Assembly (NCBI GenBank): GCA_028571685.1 | Contig: CM053143.1 | Span: 154,498,329 to 154,562,328, forward strand | Origin: Heterohyrax brucei | Lineage: Eukaryota > Chordata > Mammalia > Hyracoidea > Procaviidae | Direction of reading: 5' to 3' | DNA: 64,000 nt | In this document: positions 31,901-42,119 of the stretch, piece by piece | Layout of the letters: each line of letters opens with the position of its first letter | How positions within the stretch are numbered: position 1 is the stretch's first letter | The notes under the pieces: generated by a model | The model's input: the letters and a program-made list of their open reading frames with translations, nothing else | What the model was told of the DNA's origin: nothing | The model's database searches: none | Position numbers and translations under genes: made by a program

Positions 31901-32240
31901 CTGTTCAAACCTTGGTCACTTGTTGGCATTCTTGGTGGCAAATGCCAAAGACTACCTCAGGGAGTGGCCGATCCTTTAACTAGCTTTCTGACTCAGCAGT
32001 TTAGGGGGCCAGTTGTCCGGAGTAAGGCACCAGCTTTTGAAGCTTAAACTCGGATACTGCATAGATCAAAACATTTTAGTCCACCTCCGGAACAAGGGTC
32101 CTCACTCTCTGTAGAATTTTAGTCACTTAGAATAACTGTGGATTTTCCAAAGAAGGAAAACGTTTCTGAAGCAGGGCACATTGGAGGGTCAAGTATACTG
32201 TGGTGAGGGTTCTTAAACTTTGCTATGCACGTGAACAGGG
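31901..32240. other. Non-coding, no feature recognised
   Basis: Nothing recognised up to the split MITE. Confidence 0.35.
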
Positions 32241-32263
32241 ACTGATTACCCAATGAGGAAGGT

Positions 32264-32412
32264 CCAAGTCCACTGGTGTCGAGGCAGTTCTGACTCCTAT
32301 AGACAGAGTAGAACTGCCCCACAGTTTCCAAAGAGCAGCTGGTGGATTTGAACTGCCAACCTTCTGGTTAGTAGCCATAGCACTTAACCACTATGCCACC
32401 AGAGTTTCCAGA
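32264..32412 (-). repeat. AfroSINE in left MITE arm
   Basis: Minus-oriented: 'ccactggtgtcgaggcagtt', 'ggtggatttgaactgccaac', 'ttaaccactatgccaccaga'. 'gaggaaggt' is duplicated at 32255-32263 and 32413-32421. Confidence 0.95.
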
Positions 32413-32560
32413 GAGGAAGGTAGCCCTGGGCATAGTTGCACTTGCTAACTCACTAATTTATAGGGCACAATTTCACCTGGTTTTCACATCTTTGATGAAA
32501 ACCGCATTCAAAGGTGTTCACTGCAGATTAGTTGACACATTTAAGCCTGAGTATACTTTG

Positions 32561-32733
32561 TTTGGAAACCCTCGTAGCATAGTTGTTAAAACTACAGCTA
32601 CTCACCAAAAGGTCAGCAGTTCAAATACACCAGGAATTCCTTGACTACTCCAAGGGACAGTTCTACTCTGCCCTATAGGGTCAGAATCAATTTAGTGGCA
32701 ACAGTTTTGGGTTTGGTTTGGCTTTTTTATCTT
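32561..32733 (+). repeat. AfroSINE in right MITE arm
   Basis: Plus-oriented: 'tttggaaaccctcgtagcat', 'ggtcagcagttcaaatacac', ending 'ggcaacagttttgggtttgg'. 'tatactttg' is duplicated at 32552-32560 and 32734-32742. Confidence 0.95.
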
Positions 32734-32794
32734 TATACTTTGCTGACTGATTACTCTGCCACTGCACATGAATGACTTGGAGATCTTGTAAAGG

Positions 32795-32918
32795 TGCAGG
32801 TTCTGAGTCAATAAGTCTGAGATGGGGCCTCAGATGCTGCTAGTCAAACAGGTCCCCAAGGGATGCTGCTGCTACTGGTCCATGGACCACACTTTGAGTA
32901 TCAAGGCTCTAGAGGACT
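32795..32918 (-). mobile_element. hAT-Charlie-like MITE fragment
   Basis: On the minus strand 'ccttgatactcaaagtgtgg', 'tccatggaccagtagcagca' and 'ctgaggccccatctcagact', the well-known Charlie MITE order. Confidence 0.6.
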
Positions 32919-33046
32919 TGGAGACACAGACTGGATTTGATTCTTTATTTAGCTATGTGACCTTAGAGTTACTTAACCTCTCTGAGCTCATTTCCACATA
33001 TCACAAAAGACAATAATACTTATCAGGGTTGTTATGAAGATCACTG
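32919..33046 (+). mobile_element. MIR SINE
   Basis: Core MIR order is visible: 'tagctatgtgaccttagagt', 'tacttaacctctctgagctc', 'gggttgttatgaagatcact'. Confidence 0.75.
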
Positions 33047-33300
33047 TATTAGTGTCCAACCATTGCTGTAACAAAAGGTAGTGGCTTAAAACAACACAAG
33101 CTTAGTACCTTGCCATTTTGGTGGTAGAAGTTCAAAATCACTCTCAGCAGGCTACAATCACAGTGTCAGAAGGGCTGGTGCTTTCTGAAGATTCCAGGGC
33201 ACAATCTGTTTCCTAGTCTTTCCAGCTTCTAGAGGACACCTGCATCTCTTGGCTGGTGACCTCTTCCCCCACCTTCAAATCAAAATTGGCAGCAAGATTC
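33047..33300 (-). mobile_element. MLT1-like LTR fragment
   Basis: Minus-oriented MaLR LTR end: 'tattagtgtccaaccattgc', 'gtagtggcttaaaacaacac', 'agtctttccagcttctagag'. Confidence 0.55.
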
Positions 33301-34317
33301 AGCACGCTGTAGGCTGCACACCTGTATTTAATCATGATTACAATTCACACTAGCAGGACTGGGCTGTTTGGTGTTAAGCTTCATTCGGCACTTGGCAGTC
33401 ACAACCACCTCTACAGAAATGATTATCATGGAAGTTTAATTCCAGATGAAACCCAGGACCAGGCAGTTGTTGGGTGACCCCAAAGCACATACAAATGCTG
33501 TATGGGATCCAGAAGTTCCTTCCCTAACATAAGCAAAGTATTGCTGGTCTTCAGGGCAAGTGTAAGCGTGAGCCTCACACTGCGCAGCTCTGTGAGCATC
33601 TCAGCCCTTACACACAAATCCCTGGGTCAGCATCCCTGGGTGAGTCAACAGTGGGTTAACAGCCAAGCCCCACAAAGCAGTTTTAGCTCCAAAGCACCTT
33701 TAAAATAACAACCTGGGCCTGGATTAATATTTGAGAAAATAACCCCTCAGGAAAGTGTTCTGTAATAAAAGGATCCTATTTCAACTCCACCCTCACCTTT
33801 TTTTTTTTTTTTAAATAAAGTCTGAAACAAGCTCAGAAACTTTTCAAGCAAGCAAGTAGTGATGAGTCAGATGTGTAACCAAACAAGTTTGCTGTTCTTA
33901 TGCTGCCGGACACCTGCACAGCCACTCATTGGTGGAGGCGGTGTTTGTGAAGGTACACAACCTTGAGGTGCAGACAGAGTGGATGTTCACTGTATTAAGG
34001 AGGTAGCATAGTTGCCTACAGCTTTGTCATTGATGGGGCACAGGGTTCTTTAAAGCTTCGACCTGAACTGTATAATTGTAGACTTGCTTTAAAGTAACTA
34101 CTTGCACCTGTAAAATGTTCACTGCCACCAGCCTGATGCCTTACCAAGTGGTTACTCTGGCCTGTGTCTTGGGTAATCTGAGATATTTGGGGCCTAATGA
34201 AGGATTTACCCTACCTCCTCTACTCTCCCTGCCAGCCTGAAGTGACCTTGAATGTTATAACTGGGAGTGAAGGAAAAGGTATTACTTTTTCTATTTTATA
34301 TGATACCATATTTCACT
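33301..34317. other. Non-coding, no gene recognised
   Basis: About 1 kb with a 15-base T run near 33799-33812. No convincing gene or repeat. Confidence 0.35.
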
Positions 34318-34462
34318 GAAGCTTCACTTGTCTCTATGAGATGGGTATTCTCCCCATTTTGCAGATGAGTAAACTGAGGCTCATAGAGATGATGCTTGTC
34401 CAGTGACCCAAAGCTAGTAAATAGCAGAGTCAGAACCCAGCTCTTCTGTCTTCCAAACTACT
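34318..34462 (-). mobile_element. MIR SINE
   Basis: Minus-oriented: 'ttctccccattttgcagatg', 'agtaaactgaggctcataga', 'agctagtaaatagcagagtc'. Confidence 0.8.
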
Positions 34463-34884
34463 GCTCCCTCCATGGTACCAGTTGGAGAGTACCTCTGCTC
34501 TGATCTAGATCAGTCCATAAGAGTCCAGAGGTTTCTAGAGAAGTCAGAGGGAGGCGTGAATGCTGGGGTGTCCTCTAAACTAGCTCCAAAGTCACGGTTA
34601 CTCAAATCAAACTCAAACACTGATACCACCTTCCCATAAATCTGGTCTGCTGGGTTTAGGACTTAAGTAAAGGGGAGTTCTCAGACCCAGAACAGCTAAG
34701 CAGATTCATTTTGTTGAGATACAGACTCTACCACCCACTTGTCAGTTTGTCCTGCTGTGGAGGCTTGCTTGTTGCTGTGATGCTAGAAGATACGCCCCTG
34801 GCATTTCAAAGACCAGCAGAGTCATGCTGGAAGAGGACACTAGGATTGTGCAAAAAATGGCCAATAGGGGTATGAGAACCCTTC
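34463..34884. other. Non-coding, no feature recognised
   Basis: Nothing recognised. Confidence 0.4.
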
Positions 34885-35013
34885 AGTGAAGGGAGTGGCA
34901 TGACCACTACAATGAACTGGAGTGTGCTCGTGCTTGTGCTGCCACACTGGGCAGCATTTTGTTATGTTGTACAGAGGGTACCGTGAGTTGAGTTGACTTG
35001 ACGGCCACTAACT
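34885..35013 (+). mobile_element. RTE-class LINE, 3' terminal piece
   Basis: Only the last about 130 bases: 'ccactacaatgaactggagt', 'gggcagcattttgttatgtt', 'gagttgacttgacggccact'. Confidence 0.7.
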
Positions 35014-35222
35014 CATGGACTCCCCTCACAGGCAAAGCAGTCAGATGAGACTCTAAGTATTTCCCATCCTTTTACCCATGATCACTCCCAGGAATTTATA
35101 AGCAGTTGGAAATGGAAATCAGCTTACTTAAATGGCATAACAGTTATCACACCAGAGAAAAGAGGATAAAACTATGAAGCCCTCCAGTTCATAGTGGGTG
35201 CTTTTCAAGATTGCTACCCTTT

Positions 35223-35520
35223 GACTCTGCTGGCAAAATACTTAAGTGGTTGGCTGCTAACTGAAAGGCTGGCAGTTTGAACCCACCTGCAAGAAAATCC
35301 TGGTGGTGTAGTGGATAAGAGCAAAGGCTGCTAACCAAAAGTTCACCGGTTCAAATCCACTAGGTGCTTCTTGGAAACTCTATATAGCAGTTCTACTCTG
35401 TTTTATAGGGTTGCTTTGAGTTGGAATTGACTCAATAGCAATACATTTGGGTTTTTTGTTCGTTTGTTTATCTGCTGAGGAGAAAGACCTGGAGGTTTGA
35501 TTCTAAAAATCCCCTTGATT
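35223..35520 (+). repeat. AfroSINE split by a second AfroSINE
   Basis: First part 35223-35291 ('aagtggttggctgctaactg', 'ggctggcagtttgaacccac') and continuation about 35471-35520 ('tctgctgaggagaaagacct'). The newer SINE lies between. Confidence 0.7.
35292..35470 (+). repeat. AfroSINE nested in a SINE
   Basis: Full-length: 'aatcctggtggtgtagtgga', 'ggttcaaatccactaggtgc', ending 'gactcaatagcaatacattt' with a T/G-rich tail. Confidence 0.9.
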
Positions 35521-35529
35521 TGGGCCGGT

Positions 35530-35878
35530 CTTGTAACTTGATATGGCCAATTAAATGCACCAAAAGTGATAGTGTACCAGTTTCAGTGTGTGCCCTCTTG
35601 GAAGCCTGCCCAGCCATCATGAGGCAGTCCAGGCCAGCCTATAGGAGGGTGACCCCACGTGAAGCAGAGACAGACAGTTCTAGCTGACATCATCTTAGAG
35701 AAGCCTCGCAACCACATCTAGCAGCTAGATACAGCTACCTATGATTGAACTCTCTCTAGATGATAAGAACTTCCTAGATGAAGCTAAAGCCAATTGCTGA
35801 CCCCAGAATAATGAACTTAACAAATGGCGGTTGTTTAAAGTTACTAAGTTTTGGGCAGGTTTGTTTTGCAGTAAAACA
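35530..35878 (+). mobile_element. MaLR-type LTR fragment
   Basis: Ends 'ggttgtttaaagttactaag', 'ttttgggcaggtttgttttg', 'cagtaaaaca', the usual 3' end of a MaLR LTR of the same kind as the one reversed at 5776-6640. Confidence 0.55.
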
Positions 35879-36057
35879 CAAAACCAAACTCATTGCCATA
35901 GAGTTGATTTTGACTGGTACTGATTCTTACAGGGCAGCATAGAACCACTTCACACAGTTTCCATGGAAACAGACTTTCTCTACTTTCCCCAGGAAGCCAG
36001 TGATGGATTTGAACTGCCAACCTTTTGGTTAGCATCTAAGCACTTAATTACAGCATC
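35879..36057 (-). repeat. AfroSINE
   Basis: Minus-oriented: 'aaactcattgccatagagtt', 'ttccatggaaacagactttc' (an insertion relative to most copies), 'gatttgaactgccaaccttt'. Sits at the A-rich end of the MaLR LTR. Confidence 0.85.
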
Positions 36058-36747
36058 ATTAGTAAATTTTTTGGTAGGAATTCATACTAGTAACACGGTC
36101 AGAAAACCCAACAAAATGTTGTAAGGTGACATCGAATCAGTTCTAACTCCTAGCAACCCTATGTACAACGGAATGAAACACTGCCAATTTCTGTACCATG
36201 CTTGTAATTATTGCTATGTTTGAGCTCATTGTTGCAGCCACTGTGTCAATCCATCTCATCAAGGGTCCTCTTGTTTTTCATTGACCGTCTGCCTTGCCAA
36301 GCATGATGTCCTTCTCCAGGGACTGGTCCCTCCTGATAACATGCCCAAAGTATGTGAGACAGAGTTGCATCATCCTCACTTCTAAGGAGCACCCTAGCTG
36401 TACTTCTTTCGAAACAGACTCATTCCGTTCTTATGGTAGGTAGTACATGATATATTCAAAATTCTTTGCCAATACCTATGAAACCCATAAATTTTCCTTC
36501 GTTCTTCCTTTTTCATTGTCCAGCTTGCGCATGCATGTGGGGTGATTGAAAATGTCACGACTTGAGTTAGGCACACCTTAGTTCTCCAAGTGATATTTTT
36601 GCTTTTTAACACCTGAAAGAGGTCCTTTGCAGAAGATTTGCCCAATACAATCTGTCATTTGATATCTTGACTGCTGTTAAACTGGGCATTGATTGTGGGT
36701 CCAAGTAACAAGAAATCCTTGACAACTTTAATATTTTCTCTGTTTAA

Positions 36748-36796
36748 CAAGATTGAGTTGGATCCGACTTGATGGCACTTGGCTGGCTGGCTGGCT
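36748..36796 (+). repeat. Very short SINE 3' tail
   Basis: About 45 bases, 'gagttggatccgacttgatg' then 'gcacttggctggctggctgg', which are the last bases of the AfroSINE subfamily with a GGCT-repeat end (compare 57620-57658). Embedded in RTE sequence. Confidence 0.65.
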
Positions 36797-38401
36797 TATT
36801 GGTCCAGTTATGAAGATTTTTGTTTTCTTTATGTTGAGGTGCAATCCATACTGAAGGCAGTCAACTTTCATTTTTTAGAAGTGCCGTGAGTCCTCTAGGC
36901 TTTCAGCAAGCAAGGTTGTATCATCTGCATATTGCAGGTTGTTGATGAATCTCCAGTCCATCTTGATGCTATGTTCTTAGTCATGTAGTCCAGCTCCTTG
37001 GATTATTTGCTCAGCATACACGTTAATTATGGTGAAAGGATACAATCTGACTCCCACTTGTGTTAGCTTTAAACCACACAGTATCCCCTTGTTCTCTTCC
37101 AGTGACTGTTTCTTAGTCTGTGTACAGATTCTACATGAACACAATTAAGTGTTCTGGAGCTCCCATTCTCTGCAATTGTTACTCATAGTCTGTTATTATC
37201 CACACAGTTAAATGTCTTTGCATAATACATAAAATACAGGTAAACATCTTTCTGGTGTTCTCTGCTTTCAGTCAAGTTCCATCTAACATCAGCAATGATA
37301 TCCCTCATCGCACACCCTCTTCTGAATCTGTCTTAAACTTTTGGCAGTTCCCCATTAGTACTGTTAAAACTGTTTTCTGAATTATCTTCAGCAAAATTTT
37401 ACTTGCATGTAATAGTGATGATACTGTTTGGTAATTCCCACATTCTGTTGGAAAATCTTTCTTTGGAATAGGTACAAATAAGGATTTCTTCCAGTTGGTT
37501 GGCCACATAGCAGTCTTACAAATCTCTTGGCATAGATGAATGAGCACCTCCAGTGATGCCTCCATTTGTTAAAACATCTCAGTTGGTATTCTGTCAATTC
37601 CTGGAGCCTTGTTTTGCACCAATACCTTCAGTGTGGCTTGAACTTCTTCCTTCATTAGCATCAATTCTTGTTCGTATGCTACCTCCTGACACGACTGAAC
37701 ATTGACCAGTTCTTCTGGGTACAGTGACTGTATGTGCCTTCCATCTTCTTTTGATGCTTCCTGTGTTTTCAATACTTTGTCCCTAGAATCCTTCAAAGTT
37801 GCAGCTGGAGGCTTGACTGTGTTCTTTCCTTTTGATATTCTATCTCCAGGTCTTTGTGCATTTCATTATGTTACTTCATCTTCTCCAGTTGCCCCCTGAA
37901 ATCTTTCTGTTCAGCTCTTCCACTTCATCATTTCTTCCTTTGGCTTTAGCTGTTCTGTGTTCAAGAGCAAGTTTCGAAGTCTCTTCTAACATCCATTTTG
38001 GTCTTTTTTTCCTTTTGGATGACTTCTTGTTTTCTTCACGTATGATGTTCTTGATATATCATCCTACAACTCGACTGGTCTTTGGTTATTCGTGTGCAGT
38101 TGGTCAAGTCCCTTCTTCAGATGGTCTCTAAATTCAGGTGGGATATACTCAAGGTCATATTTTGGTTCTTGTGCACTTGTTTTCATTTTTTCAGCTTCAT
38201 CTTGAACTTGCATATGAGCAAGTGATGGTGCGCTCTGCTGTCAGCCCCTAGCCTTGTTCTTACTGATGGTATTGAACTTTTCCATCATCTCTTCCCACAG
38301 ACGTCATCAATTTTATTTCTATGTTTTCCATCTGGTGAGGCCCAGGGTTATTTTTAGTGCCTTCTAATGTGGGGAGCTCATCTTCCAGTACTATGTGAGA
38401 C

Positions 38402-38577
38402 CAGTGGCGTAACTGAGGTATGGAGACGGGCGAGTGCCCTGGGCACTGCTTGAGGAGAGGTGCTAATGAGCAGTTTCTATTGGCTATCACAGTTTCCATC
38501 ACCAGCTATGAGAAATCATTCAGCAGTTTAATTCCAATTGCTAGAGGTACTATTTTCCATAGATAGGCCCCTGTATG
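38402..38577. mobile_element. Possible hAT-type insert in RTE
   Basis: RTE similarity stops at 38401 and resumes near 38578. The insert starts 'cagtggcgtaactgaggtat', a beginning typical of hAT transposons (CAGTGGCGTA), followed by 'gagtgccctgggcactgctt'. The right end and the 8-bp duplication could not be defined. Confidence 0.4.
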
Positions 38578-38740
38578 CAACAATAGTCTGTTGTGACCCA
38601 TAGGGTTTCATTGGCTTATTTTCAGAAATACCTTACCAGTTCTTCTTCCTAATCTTAGTCTAGAATTTCCACTGAAACCTATATACACGAATAACCCTGC
38701 TAGTATTAGCAGGAAGCATGTGTATGCCTAGATTACTGTC

Positions 38741-39176
38741 TCAAAATACTACTTTCTTCTAAAAGAGTTTGCTAAAGAAATGACTGGTTCTAAGTCAGGG
38801 GCCAGAAATGTCTGGAATAAGCCTGAGTATGTATAGCCTATCAGAAATATAAAGATACTATCAGTTTTTAAGTGTCATGTCAACAGACTCAGGAGCCATT
38901 CTGAAGAGGCTTCCACTTGTCAAAGATGGGACAATATGAACATCAATAAGAATCTTTATTACAGTGAATTGAAACACATCAATTTATCTAAACTTATTAG
39001 GATGTAATGATATATGTATATTTTAGTTTACCATTCACTTTTAGAGATACTAGAAACCAATTCATTTAAACAAAATTGGCTAATCAAGAGAAGGAACAAG
39101 CATTTATCTTGCCTTTTCCTTATAAAATGTACTTCAGGGTACCAAATAGTCTATGAAAGGAATTTTATAGAATTAC
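38741..39176. other. Non-coding, no feature recognised
   Basis: AT-rich, nothing recognised. Confidence 0.4.
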
Positions 39177-39185
39177 ACCAGCTAA

Positions 39186-39342
39186 TGGAAACACTGTGGC
39201 ATAGTGGTTAAGTGCCATGGCTGCTAACCAAAAGGTTGGCAGTTCAAATCCACTAGGTGCTCCTTGGAAACTCTATGGGGAAGTTCCACTCTGTCCTATA
39301 GTGTAACTATGAGTTGGAATCAACTCCATGGCAGTAGTGTTT
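39186..39342 (+). repeat. AfroSINE with target duplication
   Basis: Plus-oriented: 'ggaaacactgtggcatagtg', 'gttggcagttcaaatccact', 'gagttggaatcaactccatg'. 'ccagctaat' (about 39178) and 'ccagttaat' (about 39347) flank it. Confidence 0.93.
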
Positions 39343-39437
39343 TTAATTCCAGTTAATACATGAAAAGAAATAAAAGATTTAAAATATCACTATTTTGTAA
39401 TCCCTAATGAATTAATAAGATTTTTGTTGTTGTTTTT

Positions 39438-39608
39438 TAGTGGCACTATTGCACCACTAGAGTTACAGTGAGCTACGCCTGCCAACCAAAAATGGTGGCA
39501 ATTTGAATCTGCCAATCGTTCCTTGGAAACCCTATGGGCAGTTGTACTCTGTCCTATATGGTTACTGTGAGTCGGAACTGAGTGTACGGTACTTAATACA
39601 ACAACAGT
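39438..39608 (+). repeat. AfroSINE
   Basis: Plus-oriented: 'ttgcaccactagagttacag', 'ggcaatttgaatctgccaat', 'gtgagtcggaactgagtgta', ending 'ttaatacaacaacag'. Confidence 0.83.
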
Positions 39609-39609
39609 G

Positions 39610-39944
39610 AATTAACAGATCTAGGCAAAATTTATCAGTGGCACTAACATTCCAAAAAGAGAAATAGACTTCATTACCTCCTTACAGAAGTTCCTAATAC
39701 CATTTATGAAATAGTCTTACCAAAAACTTGAATCTGAATCAGACTGAGCCTCTAGCTTTAATTATCAATACATAGAAAAATACAGGGGAAACAGGAAAAT
39801 CAGCAAAACCATGCCGAGAAAAATTCTAGAAGATAGGGGACCCTGTTTCTTCAACAAGTAAGTTGCAAAAAAAAATTTTTTTAAAGAGAAAGGAGGAGGA
39901 GGACTGTATTAGAAGACATTAAAACAGACTTGACCTTACACTCA
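39610..39944. other. Possible old LINE 3' UTR sequence
   Basis: 'cctgtttcttcaacaagtaa' and 'gttgcaaaaaaaaatttttt' resemble an old L1 3' UTR segment; not assigned with confidence. Confidence 0.3.
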
Positions 39945-40246
39945 TTACCAGAAAAACAGAAACTAACAAGTGCTGGTGAGGATACGGAAAAACTGAAACC
40001 CTCATGCATTGTTGTTGGGAATATAAAACGGTACAACCTCTATGGAAAGTGGCTTGGTGGTTCCTCAAAAAGTTAAACACAGAATGACTCAGCAGTTCGA
40101 CTCCCAGGTGTTATCTAAGAGACTTAATAGCAGGATTTCAAGCAGATACTTGCACATCAATGTTCACTGCAGGATTATTCCCAAAAGCCAAAAGGTAGAA
40201 ACAACCCAAGTGCCCATCAACAGATGAATAAACAGAAGATGGGTTG

Positions 40247-40321
40247 TGTGTGTGTCTGTATACGTGTGTGGATACGCATGTATGTGTGTATACACACTGA
40301 AGTATTATTCAGTCATAAAAA
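40247..40321. repeat. 75-bp segment, source copy of a local duplication
   Basis: Part of the L1 3' UTR ('gtgtgtggatacgcatgtat', 'agtattattcagtcataaaa'). A copy with four differences lies at 40746-40820. Confidence 0.85.
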
Positions 40322-40485
40322 CTAAGCCAAACCCATTGCCGTTGAGTTGATCCCAACTCATAGTGACCCTAGAGGACAGAGTAGAACTGCCCCTATAGAG
40401 TTTCCGAGGAGCACCGGGTGGATTCAAGCTGCTAACATTTTGGTTAGAGGCCGTAGCACTTAACCACTAAGCCACCAGGGTTTCC
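40320..40485 (-). repeat. AfroSINE in L1, perfect 13-bp duplication
   Basis: Minus-oriented: 'acccattgccgttgagttga', 'ggattcaagctgctaacatt', 'taaccactaagccaccaggg'. 'attcagtcataaa' at 40307-40319 and 40486-40498. Confidence 0.96.
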
Positions 40486-40600
40486 ATTCAGTCATAAAGA
40501 GAAATGAAATTCTGATATATGCTATGACATATATAAATTTTGAAAACATGTAGAGTGAAATAAGTCAGACACAAAGGACAAATGTTATATGATTCTACTT

Positions 40601-41129
40601 TGTCATGAATCGAATGTGTTCCCTAAAAAATCTGTCACAATAATTCCTGGTATTGTGTGACGTTTTTCCATGTTGGAATTCCTGCCTCTGTGATGTTAAT
40701 AAGGGTGGCTGGGCATCAGCTGTGTTAATAGAGTAGGATTCAATGTGTATGTGTCTGTATATGTGTGTGGATATGCATGTATGTGTGTATACACAATGAA
40801 GTATTATTCAGTCATAAAAATGGTCTCTTGAACTATAAAGGGGAAAATCTGGCAGAGAGATTTGGGAACCTCACACCATCAAGAAAGCAGCATTAGGAGA
40901 AGAGCACACCCTTCAGAACTGGGGTGCCTGCACCAAGATGCTCCCTGAACAAAGACTGATGCAACACAAGGACTTCCCTCCAGAGCTAACAAGGGGTAAA
41001 GCCTTTCCTTGGAGCAGGCATCCTGAATTTGGACTTGTAGCCTACTGGACTGTGTAAGAATAAACTTTCCTTTGTTAGAGCCATCCACTCATGGTATTTC
41101 TGTTACAGCAGCACTAGCTGACTAAAACA
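40601..41129 (+). mobile_element. Solo LTR in L1, carrying a copied L1 segment
   Basis: Starts 'tgtcatgaatcgaatgtgtt', ends 'gcactagctgactaaaaca'. Flanks tactt (40596-40600) and cactt (41130-41134) resemble a 5-bp duplication with one change. Family sequence is interrupted by the 40746-40820 segment, which comes from the neighbouring L1. Confidence 0.88.
40746..40820. repeat. 75-bp segment, inserted copy within LTR
   Basis: Same as 40247-40321 except about four substitutions. LTR sequence resumes with 'tggtctcttgaactataaag'. Confidence 0.85.
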
Positions 41130-41349
41130 CACTTATACGAAATATCTGGAAAAGGAAAAACATAAAGACAACAGTTTATCACTTACCAAGGGCTAGAAGG
41201 AGGAAGGAATAGATATTAAAACTGAGCAAGTACTGAATTTCTATTTGAAGGATTGACTTTACATCTGTGTGATGTAGAAGTTTTGGAAACAGATATGGTG
41301 ATGGTAGAACAACATGGGAAATATAATTAATGTCGCTTAACTGTATACT

Positions 41350-41511
41350 GGAAACCCCGGTGGTGTACTCTTTAAGTGCTATGGCTGCAAACCAAAAGGT
41401 CAGCGGTTCATAGCTGTCAGTCACTCCTGGGAAACTCTTGGGCAGTCCTACTCTGCCTTTAGGACCGCTATGAGTCAGAACTAACTCTGTGGCAACAAGT
41501 TTGGTTTTTGA
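41350..41511 (+). repeat. AfroSINE in L1
   Basis: Plus-oriented: 'tggaaaccccggtggtgtac', 'ctatggctgcaaaccaaaag', 'tgagtcagaactaactctgt'. Preceded by 'ttaactgtata' and followed by 'ttaactatata'. Confidence 0.92.
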
Positions 41512-41522
41512 TTTAACTATAT

Positions 41523-41690
41523 AGAAACACTAGTGATTAAGAGCTATAGCTATTAACCAAAAGGTGACAGTTCAAATCTACCAGCTGCTCCTTGGAAACC
41601 CTCTTGGGTAGTTCTATTCTGAGTAGTCCCGGGCAGTACTTCTCAGTTTCGTGGTGAGTAGGAAATGACTCGACAGCAACACATATTTTT
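41523..41690 (+). repeat. AfroSINE in L1, next to the previous
   Basis: Plus-oriented: 'tagaaacactagtgattaag', 'gacagttcaaatctaccagc', 'ggaaatgactcgacagcaac'. Preceded by 'ttaactatata', followed by 'gtttaacgataca' where L1 resumes. Confidence 0.9.
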
Positions 41691-41896
41691 TTCTTTCATT
41701 TTTGGTTTAACGATACACTTTAAAATGGTTACAATGGCAGCCTTTATGTTATATATATGTTTCACACAATAAAATTTAAAAAAATAAAAAGCGACTTTAA
41801 TGACATCAATCAATTTCAGTAATAATTTCTATGAGACAGTTGGGAAAATTTGGCTCCTAGATGATAAAAAATTATTCTAATTATTCTATCTTCCCA

Positions 41897-42088
41897 CAGG
41901 TCAATTCCATTTCATGACAATTCCCCGAGTGTCAGAATAGAACCGCACTCCATAAGAGTCTCCAGTGGCTGATTTTTCCAAAGTAAATTGCCAGGTCTTT
42001 TTGCTAAGATGTCTCTGGGTGAACCTGAATCTCCAACACACTGGTTGGCAGCTGAGCTCATTAACCATTTGGACTTCCAGGAACTCTA
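41897..42088 (-). repeat. AfroSINE, older subtype
   Basis: Minus-oriented: 'ggtcaattccatttcatgac', 'ctccagtggctgatttttcc', 'gatgtctctgggtgaacctg', 'tcattaaccatttggacttc'. Confidence 0.75.
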
Positions 42089-42119
42089 AAGAATCATTAT
42101 CAAATTACTATTACCATTT

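Larger units (their letters stand above)
32241..32762. mobile_element. Palindromic MITE split by two SINEs
   Basis: Three segments (32241-32263, 32413-32560, 32743-32762) rebuild a third copy of the element at 6845-7046: 'gattacccaatgaggaaggt', then 'cacttgctaactcactaatt', 'gttttcacatctttgatgaa', 'tcactgcagattagttgaca', then 'tatactttgctgactgatta'. One SINE sits in each arm. Confidence 0.65.
36105..38740 (-). pseudogene. RTE-class LINE, longest reverse transcriptase copy, decayed
   Basis: On the minus strand a 5' segment (38340-38740) is followed by the N-terminal part of the reverse transcriptase: 'LYPEELVNVQSCQEVAYEQE' and 'QNKAPGIDRIPTEMF' in 37569-37796. Fingers come next ('NWKKSLFVPIPKKDFPTECG' in 37305-37565), then palm and thumb. 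Near 36394-36645 it reads 'ITWRTKVCLTQVVTFSITPH' and the 3' end lies at 36105. The endonuclease is largely absent: sequence jumps at about 38330-38350. A hAT-like insert (38402-38577) and a tiny SINE tail (36748-36796) interrupt it. Frames are broken throughout. Confidence 0.85.
39945..41790 (+). mobile_element. L1M-type LINE 3' end hosting one LTR and three SINEs
   Basis: Joined after removal of inserts: 39945-40319 ('caagtgctggtgaggatacg', 'caacccaagtgcccatcaac'), 40499-40600 ('taagtcagacacaaaggaca'), 41130-41349 ('aactgtatac'), 41691-41790 ('taaaatggttacaatggcag', 'cacacaataaaatttaaaaa'). The order is that of a mammalian L1 3' end. No frame survives. Confidence 0.8.
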
